From Amphimedon queenslandica (taxonomy: Eukaryota > Porifera > Demospongiae > Haplosclerida > Niphatidae): DNA of 64,000 nucleotides. A program made the position numbers and the translations under genes. The stretch spans positions 293,014 to 357,013 of the forward strand of contig NW_003546273.1 in the NCBI RefSeq assembly GCF_000090795.2. The letters run 5' to 3'. How positions within the stretch are numbered: position 1 is the first letter of the stretch; each line of letters starts with the position of its first letter. The notes below the pieces were generated by a model. It was not told the DNA's origin. It saw nothing but the letters and a program-made list of their open reading frames with translations, and searched no databases. Below are positions 63,985-64,000 of the stretch, one piece after another.

Positions 63985-64000
63985 TTCTTCTTTGATGAAA

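Overview
The window reads as metazoan nuclear DNA. It is AT-rich, its genes are split by short GT-AG introns, and it holds animal orthologues: a 26S proteasome ATPase, a HINFP-type zinc-finger factor, selenium-binding protein 1, an HTATIP2-like reductase and a zf-4CXXC_R1/DDT-domain protein. Compact genes plus an expanded family of membrane SRCR receptors point to a sponge, probably a demosponge of the Amphimedon type. The organism is an inference; no species marker was seen. All exon models were built by hand from splice signals, reading phase and protein similarity. For every model called intact, the exon lengths sum to whole codons.

Layout. 1-6118, minus strand: the 3'-truncated PSMC1 (Rpt2) gene, then a HINFP-like gene. 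6238-10923, plus: SELENBP1 in 12 exons. 11588-18535, plus: three two-SRCR receptor genes, with a dead signal exon and small palindromic elements between them. 18804-19321: a broken copy of the SELENBP1 3' end. 19402-23103, minus: a kinase-less membrane protein with activin-receptor-like and EGF modules. It sits head to head, 87 bp between start codons, with the next SRCR gene. 23191-50114, plus: the main SRCR cluster, with two-domain and four-domain receptors, three broken or partial copies, and two related genes with long proline-rich tails. 50454-54226, minus: two copies of an HTATIP2-like gene on either side of a 10-base N gap; the first lacks exon 1. 54306-61496, plus: a zf-4CXXC_R1 + DDT/WHIM-like gene with an intronless multi-span membrane gene nested in intron 2. 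62118-63984, minus: an ankyrin-repeat protein that may continue past the window edge.

The most notable system is the SRCR array. Each gene is built from the same cassette: a signal-peptide exon, then two-exon SRCR domains whose outer boundaries are phase-1 introns (phase 2 inside the domain), a short stalk exon, and a transmembrane/tail exon. Domains can therefore be added, lost or swapped without changing frame. The window shows this at several stages: two-domain genes, four-domain genes, an apparent fusion of two SRCR subfamilies, near-identical copies of one exon across paralogues, transposon insertions in promoters and in a coding exon, and fresh pseudogenes. The tails fall into a Cys-rich stub class and a Pro/Tyr-rich class with PPxY motifs. 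This is the pattern of a fast-evolving surface-receptor complex. A role in immune or self recognition is an inference.

Repeats include three intronic arrays of a related ~176-187 bp satellite, long fold-back elements, two short elements with TTA target duplications, and several microsatellites. No tRNA, rRNA or CRISPR was recognised.
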